Shown here in pieces: positions 1 to 7,234 of a DNA stretch of 7,234 nt; positions within the stretch are counted from its first letter, which is position 1; each line of letters starts with the position of its first letter. A program made the translations under genes and the position numbers. The stretch is taken from contig PWND01000042.1 in the NCBI GenBank assembly GCA_003557965.1, forward strand, positions 1 through 7,234, written 5' to 3'. The stretch is from Bacteroidales bacterium. Its GTDB lineage: Bacteria; Bacteroidota; Bacteroidia; Bacteroidales; UBA7960. The notes beneath the pieces are model-generated. The model had not been told where the DNA came from, did not search any database, and saw nothing but the letters and a program-made list of their open reading frames with translations.

Positions 1-3000
1 ATAGATAATCGGCTCTTCGTATTCAATGGCATCGTTAATCATCAGAAGCGACAAGGCTTTTCCTGCAATGCGGTTGCCCGAACCAATGAAGGTTTCAAGC
101 TCAATTAGCGCTTCCTCCGGCAGATTTGTAAATGCAGGGTGTTTCTCATTATCCCACTTTTTCAGGAAAGCGTAAAATGAGAGGTAGTCATTATGAACAA
201 TAAGCTCATTTTCATTCAGATTGTAATTTTTTTCTATTGAGCTTAGTACTTCGAAGCCCTGCGTGTAATCACCCTCTGAAAATAAAAACTCGGCAAGCAG
301 GTACTGGTAATTTATATCGTCAACTCCGGAAAGTATTGTTGTAATACCGGGAGCATTTTCCCAGCCCTTGTCTTCGTGGACAATGCTGCTGATAATCCGG
401 TTCAGAGCCTTGTCGTGCTGTGTTTTATGGTAAGCTTTCTGAAACCTGAGCAGTTCCATTTCGCCGAAATAATGCAGCCCTTTATTTATCTGCTCGCGCA
501 TATATTCAGGCAGCGGGTCTTTCCTGTTGTCGAGCGCATTGTTGACTTCTTTCGATTTTGCAGCCTGCGGGTTTTCAACCAATACGTCGCGTATCATAAC
601 TTTGCTGAAGCCTTCCTCTTTGGCGCTCAAAGTGGTAAGCACTTTTTCTGACAGATAGGGTGAGGTTGACATAAGGTACTGATAATTTTGATAAGCATTG
701 TGAGTAGTGGTCATTTCCACCAATTGAACCATAAACTCAGTGTTGCCATCGTCAACAAGCTTCTTAAGCTTATCCGAGGTTTCTTCGTATTGTATCCATG
801 AGGATTCCATTCCGGCAAAAAGCCCAGACATTTCCACAATACTATCTCTTGCGGGGCAGGATGTTTCATAATCGTAAGGCTCCTCAATATACTCTATCAA
901 ATCAATAGTGTCTTCGCTATACACACTGGGATACACATTAGGTTCGCTGGCGATATTATGATGATGGTAGTAAATATAATAGCTCTCGTTCAAATAGTTA
1001 TATACTAATATCGGACTGTCGTTCCCGAAGAGGTTGCCTGCCAGGGTTTCGTTGCATGGTTCACCTTCGGGCGGGTAACCTTGCATAGCTCTAATGCCTT
1101 CGTCTGTGACAAAAATATCATACTCGTTATTGCTAAAAACATGACATCTGAGCTCAAGACCTTCATAGGGTGAACTTCCTTTGTTTGTTCCTATTGCTTC
1201 AATGCCGATTTTAAACCCGTCAAAATTATTACGGTACAACTCTTTATATATTGAACCGGTATTATTTGCAATAATGCCGAAGCTGCCCCCAACAGGAAAA
1301 CCATTGAATTCACTAATGAAATCATTGTTTTCAATCTCCAGGTTTTGGGCGTAATCAATGTATACCCCATAAGTGTCTTCACAATAAATGGTATTGCAAT
1401 CATATTCATAGCCCGGTAATACAAAAAATTCGTTATCCTTGATACGTGCATTATCCATGCCATTAAAATAAATACCTCTGAATGAAGCAAAGTGGGAACT
1501 TGTGACTGTAAAACTGCGATTTGGCTTTGAAGATGTTGCATAAATTCCGTAAGGAGTAAGGTTTTCGAAGGTACAGTCTCTTACCTTAAAAGATGTAGAG
1601 TGGGCTCTTATGCCTTCACGTCCTGGCGGAAATGGTTCCGGTTCCGGTGGTTCGGGTCTTCCATCAATATCTCTGTTATCAACAAAATTGCAAGATTTAA
1701 ATTCAACACCTCTGATGCCATCCATTTTCACATGCGGGTGCCTTAAAAAACCAAAAGGTGTATTATAGTTAGTTTTTAAACTGCAGTTTTCAAAAAAGGA
1801 GATATTATCTAATCTAACTTCTAATCCTCCTTCTTTGTGGATGTTCTCGTATGGATAAAAAACCACGTCTTTACGGTTGTTGCGAAAAACAGCATCGGTA
1901 GCCTCAATAATACCGCCGTTTAATCCAACACTGCATCCAAGACTCACGGCTACGTATGCATTTTCTATTAAAGCACCGTTCTTGAGGATAACAGCACCTT
2001 GATTTTCAAAGGTTTGTGGTTGTTTAGGTCTTCCAAAAACCCTGATACCATTCCATTCATCACCAAGATAACCGCTAATTGCGCCATTGTCAACTATCAG
2101 TTTACCACCGGGTCTTACCAAAATAACTCCTTCTTCACTTAAACTCATAGTGGAATTGTGGTTTTGCAGGAAAATACCACCGTCATTAATAACGAATTGA
2201 CCGCCGTTAATAATGAATTCTACTTCAGTAGAAAAATCGCAATTGATTTCTACTTTGCCTGCTACGGTTATTGTACCGTCTTCGGCAATAGTTCCGCCGT
2301 TAATTACAAATATACCGCCGTCTTTAATATTTATCTTACCGTTGCCATGTATTATAAGCTCGGCACCCGGCTCAATTTTGAGCGTATCGCCGCTGTTAAC
2401 GGTTAATGTTGCATTATCATTGATTTCAAAAACGCTGCCGCTTTCTAACAGTAAGGTTGATTTGTTCTTTAAAGTTACATTTGAGCCGCTTTCCATAATG
2501 AATTCAGAACCGTCTTCGCAGGTGAAAACCGTGGGCTTAGCGAAAAGACCCGATACAGGATCAAGATGTGTCTGATTGGGTGTTTTGCTTTGGTCTATCT
2601 TGATGGTCTTACCGTTTTTTAAAACAACTTTATCTTTCATAACAATATTACCAGCCCAGCGGACATTTTCTTTTACGTCGTAATCATCTAATCGCACTTT
2701 TATTTGTACCGTACCGTCGTCGGCATAATCCAGAACTTCAACAGACAAACCATGAAGGTAAATTGGAGTATGGGGATATTTTATTATTGAATCGGTATCA
2801 AAATCATGATATTGAAAATTTACAATTGGCAGATTAGTGCCCATGCCCACCTTCATGCCGGCACTGAAATCTATATCTGATAATAATGGTCCATATATAT
2901 ACACATTGTCTTCCATCCAAACATCATGAAACTCTCTACTTGTTATAATGCTATCAAGCACTGTATAATCCGGAGAACCATTAACTAAAGCAAAAAAATC

Positions 3001-4326
3001 ATTCCTGATAGCTACGCTGTTATTAAATCCACTTAAAGGATTAGAGGTTGTTTTACTAAAGTTATATACTCTAGTTTCCCCCCACAATTCTGGAGGTGTT
3101 GGAGGATCTAATTCCGGCTGGTGGTCATAGTCCCAGTTACCGCTACTATGTATAATTCTTAAACCATTAGTATGTTGTGTGAAGGTAACTTTTTTATTCC
3201 TGCTATCTGACATTTTTTCAATAAACATAAGAAGCCCATCTGGTGGATCTGGCAAAGTTTCTCCTATACCATTTGTAACCCATCCGTCTCTTTCATCAAA
3301 CACGGTCTTTCCTGTCCGGTTTTCCAACCATAGATATTGATATTGTTCATTTTGTCCTTTTGAATTTGGTATTCTTATTCTCACGGCATCACCGGTTTCA
3401 ATAAAATCTCTAATCTCAAAAATACCGTCGGGTGGCAAATCGGTTATTGATTTAATATCACTATTTATTTGATTTTCTCCGGTAGTAAGTTCAATCCAGC
3501 CAAGATACCATCTTTCCCATGCATTGGCACTATGTATGGCTCTGACAGTGCCACTCATCATACCCCAGCCATTCGAAAAATAAAAATGATCTCCTATCGT
3601 CCCATTAGCACCGAAAGTGTGGGTTGCATCGTATAAAGTATGAGCAAACTCATGATAAAAGAGGCCACGATAACCTCCTGGACTACCAATAGTGGTATAT
3701 CTATGTCTATGTCCATCGGCCACTGTAAAAATATAAGGGTTGCCTAACGAATCAGTAGTTTCAATTTCACGCTTAAGAACGCCAGCAATACCTCTATTGC
3801 CTTCTCTTAAATAGCTAAAAATTACATAATCTATTATGCCATCTGGATCACTATCACTATTATCCCACTCATAGTTGGGTTCATTTTCTCGATTATCATA
3901 CTTGAACCAATTAAAATCATCATAAGTCGGATATTTAGCATTAATGGTGTCAAATACCGCGTTCATTATTTTACTACAATTAGTAATAGTATCATCGTAT
4001 GGAACTGTAATTAGTTCAGGAAAAACATCGCCTGTAAAAAGGAAGGGTTCATCCTGATTGGAAATTGCTTTGTAAAATTTACTAACATTTAGCTTATTCC
4101 CAATATTATCAGGATTGGAATTAAAAATTGCATTATCCTCACCTTGTGCCCATTCAGGAATGTCATTATGGGTTGAATTCTGAAAACCCACAAAAATAAC
4201 CAGACCATGTAAATTTCCTTTTGGTGTGTGTACTTTTCCAAAAGGAATTTAAATAGAATCTGGCTGGGAAATTCCCATTGTTGCGGTAAAAAATAAAAAC
4301 AAAATAAATATAATTAATTTTTTCAT
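1..4326 (-). CDS. Secreted M6-like zinc metallopeptidase with beta-helix and helical C-terminal region; partial, interrupted by one in-frame TAA
   Basis: Codon-by-codon reading from the ATG at 4326 to the left edge (1442 codons) meets one stop, TAA, at codon 26. Residues are counted from that ATG. Residues 1-21 are a signal peptide (MKK, hydrophobic core, end near GISQ). About 27-400 resemble M6 (immune inhibitor A-type) peptidases: an acidic DSDPDGIIDY (158-167), zinc motif HEFAH (225-229) with H236 as likely third ligand, then SNGWGMMSG, WERWYLGW (270-277), YLWLENR (331-337) and GLRIIHSSGNWDYD (388-401). E226 would be the catalytic base. About 603-740 is a strand ladder rich in G, N and D. 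About 740-1130 has the NN/G-I-x-A rhythm of right-handed beta-helices, with a PEP-rich insert (888-902). From 1157 on it is alpha-helical. The C-terminus, presumably with a T9SS signal, lies beyond the window. It sits 13 bp behind the upstream secreted gene. Family assignment is fairly sure; the substrate is unknown. If the stop is real this is a pseudogene. Confidence 0.8.
2176..2330 (-). repeat. Short degenerate repeat encoding a G-G beta-strand ladder
   Basis: The plus-strand motif (A/T)CC(G/A)CCGT(T/C)(A/T)(A/T)TAAT-like recurs at about 2176, 2200, 2293 and 2314. It encodes INGG, NDGG and KDGG turns that separate short I/V/F strands (for example GGIFVINGG). The copies are spaced by about 21-24 bp with one gap of 93 bp. 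It lies in the strand ladder that precedes the beta-helix of the peptidase protein and is protein-level periodicity, not a separate element. Confidence 0.6.
4249..4251 (-). other. In-frame TAA stop at codon 26 of the peptidase gene
   Basis: The plus-strand bases tta at 4249-4251 read TAA in the frame of the ATG at 4326. Upstream the frame gives a clean signal peptide ending ...ISQPDSI. Downstream the same frame gives IPFGKVHTPKG and then more than 1400 open codons. AAA, CAA or GAA to TAA would each need one base change. No homopolymer run lies here and the frame does not shift. The next in-frame ATG is codon 121, which would lose the export signal and part of the peptidase domain. Confidence 0.9.
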
Positions 4327-4339
4327 AGCATAAAATATT
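4327..4339 (-). other. 13-bp spacer between the two genes; no terminator, no Shine-Dalgarno
   Basis: Between the TAA at 4340 and the ATG at 4326 lie 13 bases made almost only of A and T. There is no room for a terminator or a separate promoter, so co-transcription is likely. An out-of-frame ATG-CTA-TGA mini-frame overlaps the true start (ATGCTATGA); its significance is doubtful. The absence of a purine-rich ribosome site is usual for Bacteroidota. Confidence 0.7.
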
Positions 4340-6838
4340 TTAATTAATAATGATTATTTTATATGATCCTGTTTTACCCGCTTTATTTTGTGTTTTAATA
4401 AAATAAGTGCCATCAGGTACACCGGACAGTATAACGGAAGTTTGTAAAACAGGTGGGGCTATTTGCCTTTTATAAATCAGCTTTCCACAAATATTATAGA
4501 TAAAAATTTTACCTTCAAATAAACTATTAAACTCTATTGTAAAAGAATTTCCATATACAGGATTTGGAAATGCAGTGATAATATTTTCCCTCTGTTCCAA
4601 ATCTTCAACAAAGGTTGATATGTAATAACAAAGTGGCTGTGGATAATGCGGATCTTGGTAAAATGGATTTTGGGTGCTTTTATAAACTAAAGAATCATTT
4701 TCAAAATAGCACATTAAATAATTACCATAAGGAGGCCATCCGCGAATTGGATGAAAAGGATGAATAGTGTGATGAATAGTGTAAAATCCACTTTTAAGAA
4801 TACCTGCATGGCTGCCAATGCCTTCAATCCATTTCTCTTGCAATGTGCCGTCAATTTCTCTCACAACAACCACCCTTCTTTTATCATCAAGTATTTCTTT
4901 AAAATAGATGTTATCTACTATTAATTTTAATTCATCAAAAGAACTACATCCAGAATCCCAATAGTCCTCGTTTCTGTTATGAATGTTAATCGTGTCTCCA
5001 ATGTTTACATCGAAATCATAGATCATTCCTTCCTCAAAAGATGTATTCATGTAATAAATTTTCTTTTTTAATGTATCTTCCCGAATATATCCGTCAACAT
5101 ACCAATCGGTAGGTGATGAAGTCCAATCGGATATCATTACTTTTTTATATTCATTTCCATTGATAACAGTATCAGATTCAAACTTAACCCAGTAAGTATT
5201 AAAAAATTCCCATATATTATAACCACAGCTCCACATTTTATTTTCTTCAACCAAAGGATAGTAATGTTCCAGTATCATTGACACCTCTATTGTGATATCA
5301 TCTTCAACTTCAACTTCGCCTTCATAAGTGAAATATTCTTCTTTTTTAACGGAATATTCGTATATGCCGGGATAAACATCTTCTATCACTGCCATACCGT
5401 CGTTGTCTGTCAAGTATTCTTCGCCATCGAATGTAACAGTGGCATTGACGATTGGATCTTCGGTTTCCGAATCTTTAACCATGAAGGTAACGGTATAGAC
5501 TTCGGGCTCCATTTCAACTTCAACAGTAACATCCGCATCTACCACTTCAACCTCACCTTCAATGCTTACATAGCCTTCTTTTTCTACCATGTAATCATAA
5601 ACGGAGGGATAAACATCTTCTATCACTGCCGTACCGTCGTTGTCTGTCATGTATTCTTCGTCATCGAATGTAATAGTGGCATTGGCGATCGGCTCTTTGG
5701 TTTCTGAATCTTCAACCATAAAGGTAACGGTATAGACTTCGGGCTCCATCTCCACCTCAACGGTAACATCCGCATCAATTACTTCAACTTCCCCTTCCAC
5801 GGTGATGTAACCTTCTTTTTCTACCGTATAATCATAAACGGAGGGATAAACATCTTCTATCTCTGTTATACCGTCATTGTCTGTCATATATTCTTCGCCA
5901 TCGAATGTAACGGTTGCATTGACGATCGGCTCTTCGGTTTTTGAATCCTCAACTATGAAGGTAACAGTATAAACCTCGGGTTCCATCTCCACCTCAACGG
6001 TAACATCCGCATCTACCACTTTAACCTCCCCTTCCACGGTAATATAGCCTTCCGCTTCCACTATGTATTCATAATTTCCAGGCAATATGTTGTAAAATAT
6101 ATAATCGCCGGGTTCGTTTGTTTTATCATCCAGGGTAACAACAGCATTATCAATGTCTTCACCTGTTTTTGCGTCTGTTATCTCAAATGTAACGGTGTAG
6201 GTTTCCGCTGGTTCAAATTCAACATATATAGCTTTATTCCAGTCACCATAAATGCCAAGTCCGTGAAGATAATCCCAAGGTTCAGGATATGTGCCCAATA
6301 TACACAAGTCACCCTTTCCGGGATAATCAGAGTCTGCATCCAAGCCTGGAGGGAACCAGCCGCTACCAAAGTCGTCCCACTCAACACCGAAAACAAGTTC
6401 CTGGCTGGCATCAATAATGTGAGGGTTATCAAGTACAATCTCATGCCATGTATGTTCTTTCATTGGTAATGTCTGACTGACATATTCTGTCAGATTGTTG
6501 ATATTAGGACCCTGCCAGATCTTGATCACACCATCGTTAGCCAAACTATATTGATATACCAGTATTTTCGTTAAATACCACCCATCATAATCAGAAAGAT
6601 CGTTAGTATCAAATAGGATAGCAGAAGTCCACCATATCTGACCGGTTCCAACAGCATTCGCATTAACTCCATCATCCCACCTTAGCCATTCGCCATTGTT
6701 TTCACCGGTTAAAATAGCAGGACTGCCGGATGTAGCGGTTTTTTGCAGTTGTAGCTGCGTCAAGCCATGGGTTGAGAACAGAAAGAGCAGTATCAAGACG
6801 CTGGTGGCTAATTTTAAAAAATTGTATTTCTTCTTCAT
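4340..6838 (-). CDS. Secreted multi-domain protein with four tandem carboxypeptidase-regulatory-like repeats and a T9SS type A sorting domain (832 aa)
   Basis: Complete gene, ATG at 6838, TAA at 4340. Residues 1-28 are a signal peptide (MKKK, hydrophobic stretch LILLFLF, cleavage near GLTQ), which supports this start. About 29-213 is a beta-rich domain beginning near EWLRWDDG (50-57), of a type seen in other Bacteroidota exported proteins. Residues 214-521 hold four acidic repeats of 76, 79, 79 and 74 residues, each starting YTVTF and carrying a GY-x-x-x-EGEV segment; the TDNDG turn typical of carboxypeptidase regulatory-like (transthyretin-like) folds is in repeats 2-4. About 522-750 is a domain beginning HYYPLVEENKMW with a WIEGIGS motif, frequent just before T9SS signals and without known function. 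About 751-832 is the sorting domain (FPNPVYGN, then IFIYNICGKLIYK, then GTYFIKTQ). The family knowledge predicts export through the outer membrane by T9SS and anchoring or release at the surface. No catalytic residues are evident; an adhesin or carbohydrate/protein-binding role is inference. First gene of a likely two-gene operon. Confidence 0.9.
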   Translation of the reverse strand: MKKKYNFLKLATSVLILLFLFSTHGLTQLQLQKTATSGSPAILTGENNGEWLRWDDGVNANAVGTGQIWWTSAILFDTNDLSDYDGWYLTKILVYQYSLANDGVIKIWQGPNINNLTEYVSQTLPMKEHTWHEIVLDNPHIIDASQELVFGVEWDDFGSGWFPPGLDADSDYPGKGDLCILGTYPEPWDYLHGLGIYGDWNKAIYVEFEPAETYTVTFEITDAKTGEDIDNAVVTLDDKTNEPGDYIFYNILPGNYEYIVEAEGYITVEGEVKVVDADVTVEVEMEPEVYTVTFIVEDSKTEEPIVNATVTFDGEEYMTDNDGITEIEDVYPSVYDYTVEKEGYITVEGEVEVIDADVTVEVEMEPEVYTVTFMVEDSETKEPIANATITFDDEEYMTDNDGTAVIEDVYPSVYDYMVEKEGYVSIEGEVEVVDADVTVEVEMEPEVYTVTFMVKDSETEDPIVNATVTFDGEEYLTDNDGMAVIEDVYPGIYEYSVKKEEYFTYEGEVEVEDDITIEVSMILEHYYPLVEENKMWSCGYNIWEFFNTYWVKFESDTVINGNEYKKVMISDWTSSPTDWYVDGYIREDTLKKKIYYMNTSFEEGMIYDFDVNIGDTINIHNRNEDYWDSGCSSFDELKLIVDNIYFKEILDDKRRVVVVREIDGTLQEKWIEGIGSHAGILKSGFYTIHHTIHPFHPIRGWPPYGNYLMCYFENDSLVYKSTQNPFYQDPHYPQPLCYYISTFVEDLEQRENIITAFPNPVYGNSFTIEFNSLFEGKIFIYNICGKLIYKRQIAPPVLQTSVILSGVPDGTYFIKTQNKAGKTGSYKIIIIN
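5276..6199 (-). repeat. Four in-frame tandem repeats (228, 237, 237 and 222 bp) inside the 832-aa gene
   Basis: Repeat starts in reading order are at 6199, 5971, 5734 and 5497, each at the codon for Y of YTVTF. The second and third units are exactly 237 bp (79 codons) apart, confirmed by the positions of the GTAT-A-AC-CGGG block on the plus strand near 5491, 5728 and 5965. Units 2-4 are very similar at the DNA level, while unit 1 differs in its middle (KTNEPGDYIF in place of EEYMTDNDG) and is three codons shorter. Unit 4 decays at its end, losing VEVEMEPEV. The pattern fits internal duplication by recombination, with the outer copies oldest. Confidence 0.93.
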
Positions 6839-6842
6839 AACG

Positions 6843-6875
6843 TATAAAATTTTATATTAAAAAAATATGCATATT
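6843..6875. repeat. Two perfect A/T-rich palindromes just upstream of the 832-aa gene start
   Basis: TATAAAATTTTATA at 6843-6856 is a perfect 14-bp palindrome whose edge lies four bases from the ATG. AATATGCATATT at 6864-6875 is a perfect 12-bp palindrome. They may be operator-like sites, may loosely cover the ribosome binding region, or may be chance in AT-rich DNA. Confidence 0.45.
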
Positions 6876-6933
6876 AAAAATATTGCATCAGAGTACACCT
6901 GAATTTAAGGTGTAAAGAGTAGTTCAAGAATTT

Positions 6934-6963
6934 CCCGCAAAGGTTTATGTGCAACCTGGCGGG
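6934..6963. other. GC-rich hairpin in the operon leader
   Basis: CCCGC (6934-6938) pairs with GCGGG (6959-6963), and AGGTT (6941-6945) pairs with AACCT (6953-6957). The internal loop is AA against G and the terminal loop has seven bases. It is the most GC-rich patch of the leader. A T-rich tract follows on the plus strand only, so it would resemble a terminator only for plus-strand transcription, for which no gene is seen. On the minus strand it would be a stem in the mRNA leader. Confidence 0.5.
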
Positions 6964-7108
6964 GATTGTTTTGTGATTGTTTTTTACGTTTTATGTTTCA
7001 TAGGCAATTTTTTTGTTATTAAAATATGTGTAAAGGTGGGTTCTGAGAATTTATATTTTAGCTTTGTTAAACATGCTAAGCATTTGAAAGAATAAGTTTT
7101 TATTAATA

Positions 7109-7142
7109 CAAAATTGAGTCCACTCTAAAAAGTCCAAAAATA
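7109..7142 (-). promoter_or_regulatory. Weak candidate Bacteroidota-type promoter for the operon
   Basis: Bacteroidota primary-sigma promoters are known to use TTTG near -33 and TAnnTTTG near -7. On the minus strand TTTG (7138-7135) is followed after 18 bases by CAATTTTG (7116-7109), one base off the -7 consensus with slightly short spacing. Alternatively TATTTTTG (7142-7135) matches the -7 consensus exactly but lacks a -33 TTTG at the expected distance. In AT-rich DNA either match could be chance. Confidence 0.25.
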
Positions 7143-7146
7143 TTAT

Positions 7147-7234
7147 TTCCCGCAGATTTCGCTGATATGCGCAGATTATAAATTCCTGATAATCAATTAA
7201 ATTTATCAGCGAAAATCTGCGACATCTGCGGGAA
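7147..7234. repeat. Composite inverted repeat built from CGCAGAT/ATCTGCG units
   Basis: TTCCCGCAGAT (7147-7157) is the exact reverse complement of ATCTGCGGGAA (7224-7234). CGCAGATT (7170-7177) matches AATCTGCG (7214-7221). TTCGCTGATA (7158-7167) matches TATCAGCGAA (7204-7213). CTGATAA (7186-7192) matches TTATCAG (7203-7209). Some pairings compete, so more than one fold is possible. No coding sequence is seen. Similar TCTGCG-rich intergenic repeats are, from memory, common in Bacteroidota genomes. The right arm ends at the window edge, so the element may extend further. Confidence 0.8.

Larger units (their letters stand above)
6839..7146 (-). other. AT-rich leader/intergenic region upstream of the two-gene operon
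   Basis: About 300 bp with no credible coding sequence on either strand. It holds two A/T palindromes next to the start codon, a GC-rich hairpin at 6934-6963 and a weak promoter candidate at 7109-7142. No Shine-Dalgarno sequence precedes the ATG at 6838; the last 20 bases are A/T only apart from ACG. If the distal promoter is used, the transcript has an untranslated leader of about 260 nt. Confidence 0.6.

Noticed and set aside
376..651. Plus-strand open frame of 91 codons
   Set aside because: It lies antisense to the continuous peptidase frame, shows no family resemblance, and has no promoter or ribosome site.
1191..1541. Minus-strand open frame of 116 codons with hydrophobic stretches
   Set aside because: It is out of frame inside the beta-helix coding region, whose own frame is continuous and gives typical beta-helix sequence.
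2158..2575. Two overlapping plus-strand open frames (82 and 120 codons)
   Set aside because: Both are antisense shadows of the repetitive G/N-rich strand ladder; the periodic DNA keeps stop codons rare on the other strand.
4240..4326. Frameshift, phase-variation slippage or recoded stop as the cause of the interrupted peptidase gene
   Set aside because: The frame is the same on both sides, no homopolymer or short repeat tract is present, TAA is not a selenocysteine or pyrrolysine codon, and TAA clearly terminates the neighbouring gene.
6178..6469. Short open frames on both strands (88 codons minus, 68 codons plus) inside the 832-aa gene
   Set aside because: They overlap a convincing domain in the main frame and have no independent support.
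6934..6990. Rho-independent terminator for a plus-strand gene
   Set aside because: A T-rich stretch follows the hairpin, but it is interrupted and no plus-strand gene precedes it in the window.
7147..7234. CRISPR array or tRNA-like structure
   Set aside because: The units are inverted and unevenly spaced, with no constant direct repeats and spacers, and no cloverleaf with anticodon arm can be drawn.

Overview
This is an AT-rich window from a member of the Bacteroidota, most likely an uncultured relative of the Bacteroidales/Marinilabiliales. Three things point there: a type IX secretion (T9SS) C-terminal sorting domain with the FPNP start, secreted multi-domain proteins of a kind common in that phylum, and start codons in A/T-only leaders with no Shine-Dalgarno sequence. 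All recognisable coding is on the minus strand, so transcription runs from right to left.

From the right: 7147-7234 is an elaborate inverted repeat built from CGCAGAT/ATCTGCG units. It is followed by about 300 bp of AT-rich leader (6839-7146) with a weak promoter candidate, a GC-rich hairpin and two A/T palindromes. The first gene (4340-6838) encodes an 832-residue secreted protein. In order it has a signal peptide, a beta-sandwich-like N-terminal domain, four tandem carboxypeptidase-regulatory-like repeats of 74-79 residues, a domain often found before T9SS sorting signals, and a T9SS type A sorting domain. Thirteen bases after its stop comes the ATG of a second, very large reading frame (4326 down to the left edge). 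It encodes an M6-like zinc metallopeptidase (HEFAH...H) joined to a long right-handed beta-helix and a helical C-terminal region. The left edge cuts the gene before its end.

The main anomaly is in the second gene. Its frame is open for the whole 4.3 kb except for one in-frame TAA at codon 26 (4249-4251), just after the predicted signal peptide. Homology-like sequence continues in the same frame on both sides, so this is a point nonsense change (or a base-call error), not a frameshift. As read, the product is only a signal peptide, and any restart further in would lack an export signal.

The two genes look like a co-transcribed pair of exported, probably surface-attached or released proteins: a repeat-rich adhesin-like or binding protein and a large peptidase/beta-helix protein. 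Substrate and biological role cannot be read from the sequence. I saw no RNA genes, CRISPR array, insertion sequence or recognisable defence system.
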